Below, piece after piece: positions 61,882 through 64,000 of a DNA stretch of 64,000 nucleotides. The translations under genes and the position numbers were made by a program. Within the stretch, counting starts at the first letter, position 1; the number at the start of each line of letters is the position of its first letter. Origin of the DNA: Phycisphaerae bacterium (GTDB lineage: Bacteria > Planctomycetota > Phycisphaerae > Sedimentisphaerales > Anaerobacaceae); NCBI GenBank assembly GCA_012744475.1, contig JAAYBV010000038.1, forward strand, positions 1 through 64,000, in the 5' to 3' direction. The notes below the pieces were generated by a model, which worked only from the letters and a program-made list of their open reading frames with translations, searched no databases and was not told the origin of the DNA.

Positions 61882-63231
61882 CTACCGGGCCTGGCGCCGG
61901 TAGGTCTCTTTCATGACCAGCGTGCAGGCCAGAGCCAGAACCGATGCGACGAGGAGCACCAGGAGCACGACGCGATAGCCGGCGAGGGGGTATCCGGCAT
62001 CGGGAGCGTGGGGATAGGCGTCCAATATCCGTCCGAGCAGCCACATGAACACCGCGCCTCCGAAGAACGGGAACAGGTTCACCGTTCCGACGGAGGTCCC
62101 CGCCATCGCGACGGGAAACAGCTCCTTAGTCGTGGTGAAGCCCATGATGACGATGGCGGACGAGAACACCGAGAACAGGAAGAACCACACGTAGAGCGCC
62201 CATTGCGGCAGGCTCGCGGGCCGCATGACCACCAGCAGCATCAGCAACGTGAGGATCGCGGAGGCGAGGATGAACACCCGCTTGCGACTGTGCAGCAGGC
62301 GCTCGGACAGCAGGCCCAGCAGCGGACTACCGACGATCATGCCCCAAGCGAGCATGCTCAGGACCGCTCCGGCCTGGCCTTTGCTCATGCCGTAGACATG
62401 CATGAGATACGGACCGCTCCAGAGGCCGCCGAAGCCGAAGAAGATGCCGCAGTCGAAGAAGAACCAGATGGCCACCGGCCAGAAATGCTTCGTCCCAACG
62501 ACCCGCTTGGCGCCCGCGAACAGACCAATGTTCGCAGTGGCGCCATCAGGCGTTTCCTGCGGCGCCTTTGTAGACACACTCCCGTCGCCCGTCGGCGCGA
62601 TCGAAGGCCAGCCCTTGTCGGAAGGCCGGTCGCGGACGATGAGCCAGACCAGGGCCATCAGCAGCAGGCTTGCCCCTCCGATCACCTGAAACGAGATGCG
62701 CCACCCGAACCATGTGGCCAGCAGACCGAGAAGCCACGTCCCCGCCAGCACGCCCACGCCTCCGACGGCGTTGAGGATTCCGGCCATCACGGCAAACTCG
62801 CCGGCCCGGAACCACTGCGAGAGGATCTTCATGGTGGGGATGAAGACCATCGAGACGCCCAGGCCGACCGCCACCCGCGCGGCAAAGGCGGTGCGGATGC
62901 CCGGCGCCAGGCCGAAGAACACGCTGCCGGCCGCCGCCAGCAGCAGAGAGACGGTGACGGTCTTGCGAGGTCCGACGGAATCGGCCAGCAGGCCCGCCGG
63001 AAACTGCATCGCCGCATAGCAGTAGAAGTACACCGAGCCGAGCAGACCCAGGACGCCCGCCGCGACGTCGAAATCGGCCGCCAGATCGTCCGCCACGACG
63101 GACAGCGAAAGCCGATGGAAGTAGACGAAGAAATACGCCAGCCCGAGCACCGCGAAGATGGCCCACCGATAGACCATCATCCTCCGCTCGTGCGGCGTCG
63201 GTGTCACCGGACCCATCGTCTGTAGCGTCAC
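61882..63231 (-). CDS. MFS transporter
   Basis: 449 residues, twelve membrane helices. It belongs to the major facilitator superfamily: FFVYFHRLSLSVVADDLAAD, then GSVYFYCYAAMQFPAGLLAD with the loop DSVGPRKTV, and WFRAGEFAVMAGILNAVGGV. Overall it resembles anion/organic-acid or phosphosugar uptake members. The GTG start at 63231 is chosen because a GAAGGAA purine run lies about 9 nt upstream; ATG 63252 has no site. The preceding gene is the GH43-like one on the same strand, so sugar uptake is likely but inferred. Confidence 0.85.
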   Translation of the reverse strand: MTLQTMGPVTPTPHERRMMVYRWAIFAVLGLAYFFVYFHRLSLSVVADDLAADFDVAAGVLGLLGSVYFYCYAAMQFPAGLLADSVGPRKTVTVSLLLAAAGSVFFGLAPGIRTAFAARVAVGLGVSMVFIPTMKILSQWFRAGEFAVMAGILNAVGGVGVLAGTWLLGLLATWFGWRISFQVIGGASLLLMALVWLIVRDRPSDKGWPSIAPTGDGSVSTKAPQETPDGATANIGLFAGAKRVVGTKHFWPVAIWFFFDCGIFFGFGGLWSGPYLMHVYGMSKGQAGAVLSMLAWGMIVGSPLLGLLSERLLHSRKRVFILASAILTLLMLLVVMRPASLPQWALYVWFFLFSVFSSAIVIMGFTTTKELFPVAMAGTSVGTVNLFPFFGGAVFMWLLGRILDAYPHAPDAGYPLAGYRVVLLVLLVASVLALACTLVMKETYRRQAR

Positions 63232-63365
63232 AGGCTCACTTCCTTCCCGCATCGAAAAGACTGGAGGCCGTAGGCTGTAGGAGTCCTTCCAGCCTCCCGG
63301 CTCGTTCGCCCCATTCTACAGGGGCCTGTGACCGGGCGCCAACCTTTCAACTCGCCGCAGCAGCG

Positions 63366-64000
63366 TCACCACTGGCAGTCGAAGCGTTCGAGGAACGGCA
63401 GCGAGCCGGGCGCCGAGCCGACGTGGAGGCCCCACTCGATCATCTCGCCATCGCGCTTGTCACGGAATGCCCGTGGTCGATAGGCCCCAGGGGCAAGAAG
63501 GACTGCATCGAGGTCCTGCAGCTTCGAGAAGGTCAGGCCATCCGGAGCATATTGCAGCGTCTTTCCGATTCCTTCCGGGCCGGTGCCGCCCATCGCCACG
63601 ACGCCGTACCCAACCGGCCAGACCAGTACTTCGTGTACGCCCTGGATGACGGGATTGCCGTCGTACCTGACGTAGGGCCCCTCGGGTTTCTCTGCGATCG
63701 CCACCTCCATGTTTGTATGGGCGGGCGCACCGTCTCCAGGGCTCCCCTTGTAGTAGAGCCAGTACTTCCCTTCCCGCACGAGCAGGCACGCATCGTCAAC
63801 GCCCACGCTATCAAAAGACGAGTTCGGCAGGAACCATCGCTTCTTGGCTGGTCGCAAGATCGGGTTGGTTGTGAGCTTCTGCCACGGCCCGTCCGGTGAA
63901 TCCGCCACCGCAATGCCGATGGCCGTCTCGGTTACCTCGTTAGCTTTGTTCTGGAATGACCTGGGTGCACCTGTGTAGAACAGATAGTACTTGTCCTTGG
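63366..64000 (-). CDS. GH43-like five-bladed propeller protein (5' end outside the window)
   Basis: The reading frame runs off the window at 64000; 211 codons including the stop are visible. It has propeller blades with KDKYYLFYTGAPRSFQNKAN, AIGIAVADSPDGPW, GVDDACLLVREGKYWLYYKG, MEVAIAEKPEGPYVRYDGNP and GLHVGSAPGSLPFLERFD. This pattern fits the GH43/GH32-like fold or related glycosidase-like proteins; the nucleophile region is not in view. It ends 134 nt before the MFS start and is probably co-transcribed with it. Confidence 0.7.
   Translation of the reverse strand, partial: KDKYYLFYTGAPRSFQNKANEVTETAIGIAVADSPDGPWQKLTTNPILRPAKKRWFLPNSSFDSVGVDDACLLVREGKYWLYYKGSPGDGAPAHTNMEVAIAEKPEGPYVRYDGNPVIQGVHEVLVWPVGYGVVAMGGTGPEGIGKTLQYAPDGLTFSKLQDLDAVLLAPGAYRPRAFRDKRDGEMIEWGLHVGSAPGSLPFLERFDCQW

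Noticed and set aside
61747-63225. 492-codon open frame opposite the MFS gene
   Set aside because: His/Gln/Arg-rich shadow without ribosome site or domain; the MFS helices are on the minus strand.
1-64000. tRNA, rRNA, CRISPR arrays, prophage or complete insertion sequences
   Set aside because: No T-loop/acceptor pattern of a tRNA, no rRNA-like conserved stretch, no regularly spaced repeats, and no integrase, transposase or phage structural gene were seen by eye. A tRNAscan/Infernal run would be decisive.

Overview
The window looks like chromosomal DNA of a high-GC, Gram-negative planctomycete, most likely of the Phycisphaerae/Sedimentisphaerales type. The signs are several DUF1080 (3-keto-glycoside hydrolase-like) proteins, twin-arginine Gfo/Idh/MocA oxidoreductases, pseudopilins beside a one-helix partner protein, LamG/discoidin-type secreted proteins, a PD40/TPR protein with a c-type haem motif, and an archaeal-type topoisomerase VI. 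This assignment is inference from gene content. No rRNA, tRNA, CRISPR array, phage gene or complete insertion sequence was found.

Layout. 0.3-4.5 kb: housekeeping genes on the minus strand (membrane PIN-TRAM protein, rpsA, ispH). 4.6-7.4 kb: a minus-strand operon DUF1080 lipoprotein, Gfo/Idh oxidoreductase, DUF1080, probably acting on 3-keto sugars. 7.6-10.2 kb: a glutaminyl-peptide cyclotransferase facing a GH20 hexosaminidase. 10.3-16.0 kb: an accessory, repeat-rich stretch with two copies of a 145-bp repeat, an A/T-richer cassette, an ankyrin lipoprotein, broken pieces of surface and YD-repeat genes, and several palindromic repeats. 16.1-23.3 kb: a large LamG protein, then a coupled trio of small membrane protein, sodium/solute symporter and PD40/TPR protein. 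23.3-30.0 kb (minus): a transglutaminase-like protein, a TIGR02757 protein, cheD, an ABC ATPase and a two-subunit 2-oxoacid:ferredoxin oxidoreductase. 30.2-32.8 kb: a SPATA20/YyaL-type thioredoxin-fold protein and a ferritin-like protein. 33.0-37.0 kb (plus): comEC, alkaline phosphatase and a small barrel-sandwich protein in one operon. 37.0-43.3 kb (mostly minus): OmpA lipoprotein, prepilin peptidase, argG, a small membrane protein, bacterioferritin, a third DUF1080 and an EamA transporter. 43.6-47.7 kb (plus): GH32 and a cupredoxin-PQQ dehydrogenase fusion. 47.8-54.2 kb: DUF486, YgiQ radical SAM, a small membrane protein with a histidine kinase, a second ankyrin lipoprotein and an outer-membrane beta-barrel. 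54.6-57.2 kb: a pseudopilin cluster. 57.2-60.1 kb: topoisomerase VI A and B. 60.3-64 kb: a second Gfo/Idh oxidoreductase, an MFS transporter and a cut-off GH43-like gene.

The genes suggest a saccharolytic life: secreted or periplasmic glycosidases (GH20, GH32, GH43-like, DUF1080), sugar oxidation (Gfo/Idh, PQQ dehydrogenase), uptake (SSS, MFS, EamA) and ferredoxin-linked oxidation of 2-oxoacids, with iron storage beside it.

The least ordinary signals are: (1) the 145-bp repeat framing the A/T-richer cassette at 10.3-12.75 kb; (2) a decayed copy of the 3' end of top6A at 54.49 kb, so that the pseudopilin cluster lies between two copies of that gene end; (3) two dispersed palindromic families sitting at gene 3' ends, one of which supplies stop codons; (4) a histone H1-like tail on topoisomerase VI B; (5) a type-1 copper domain fused to a PQQ sugar dehydrogenase. 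Coordinates of short sites were read by eye and may be off by a base or two.
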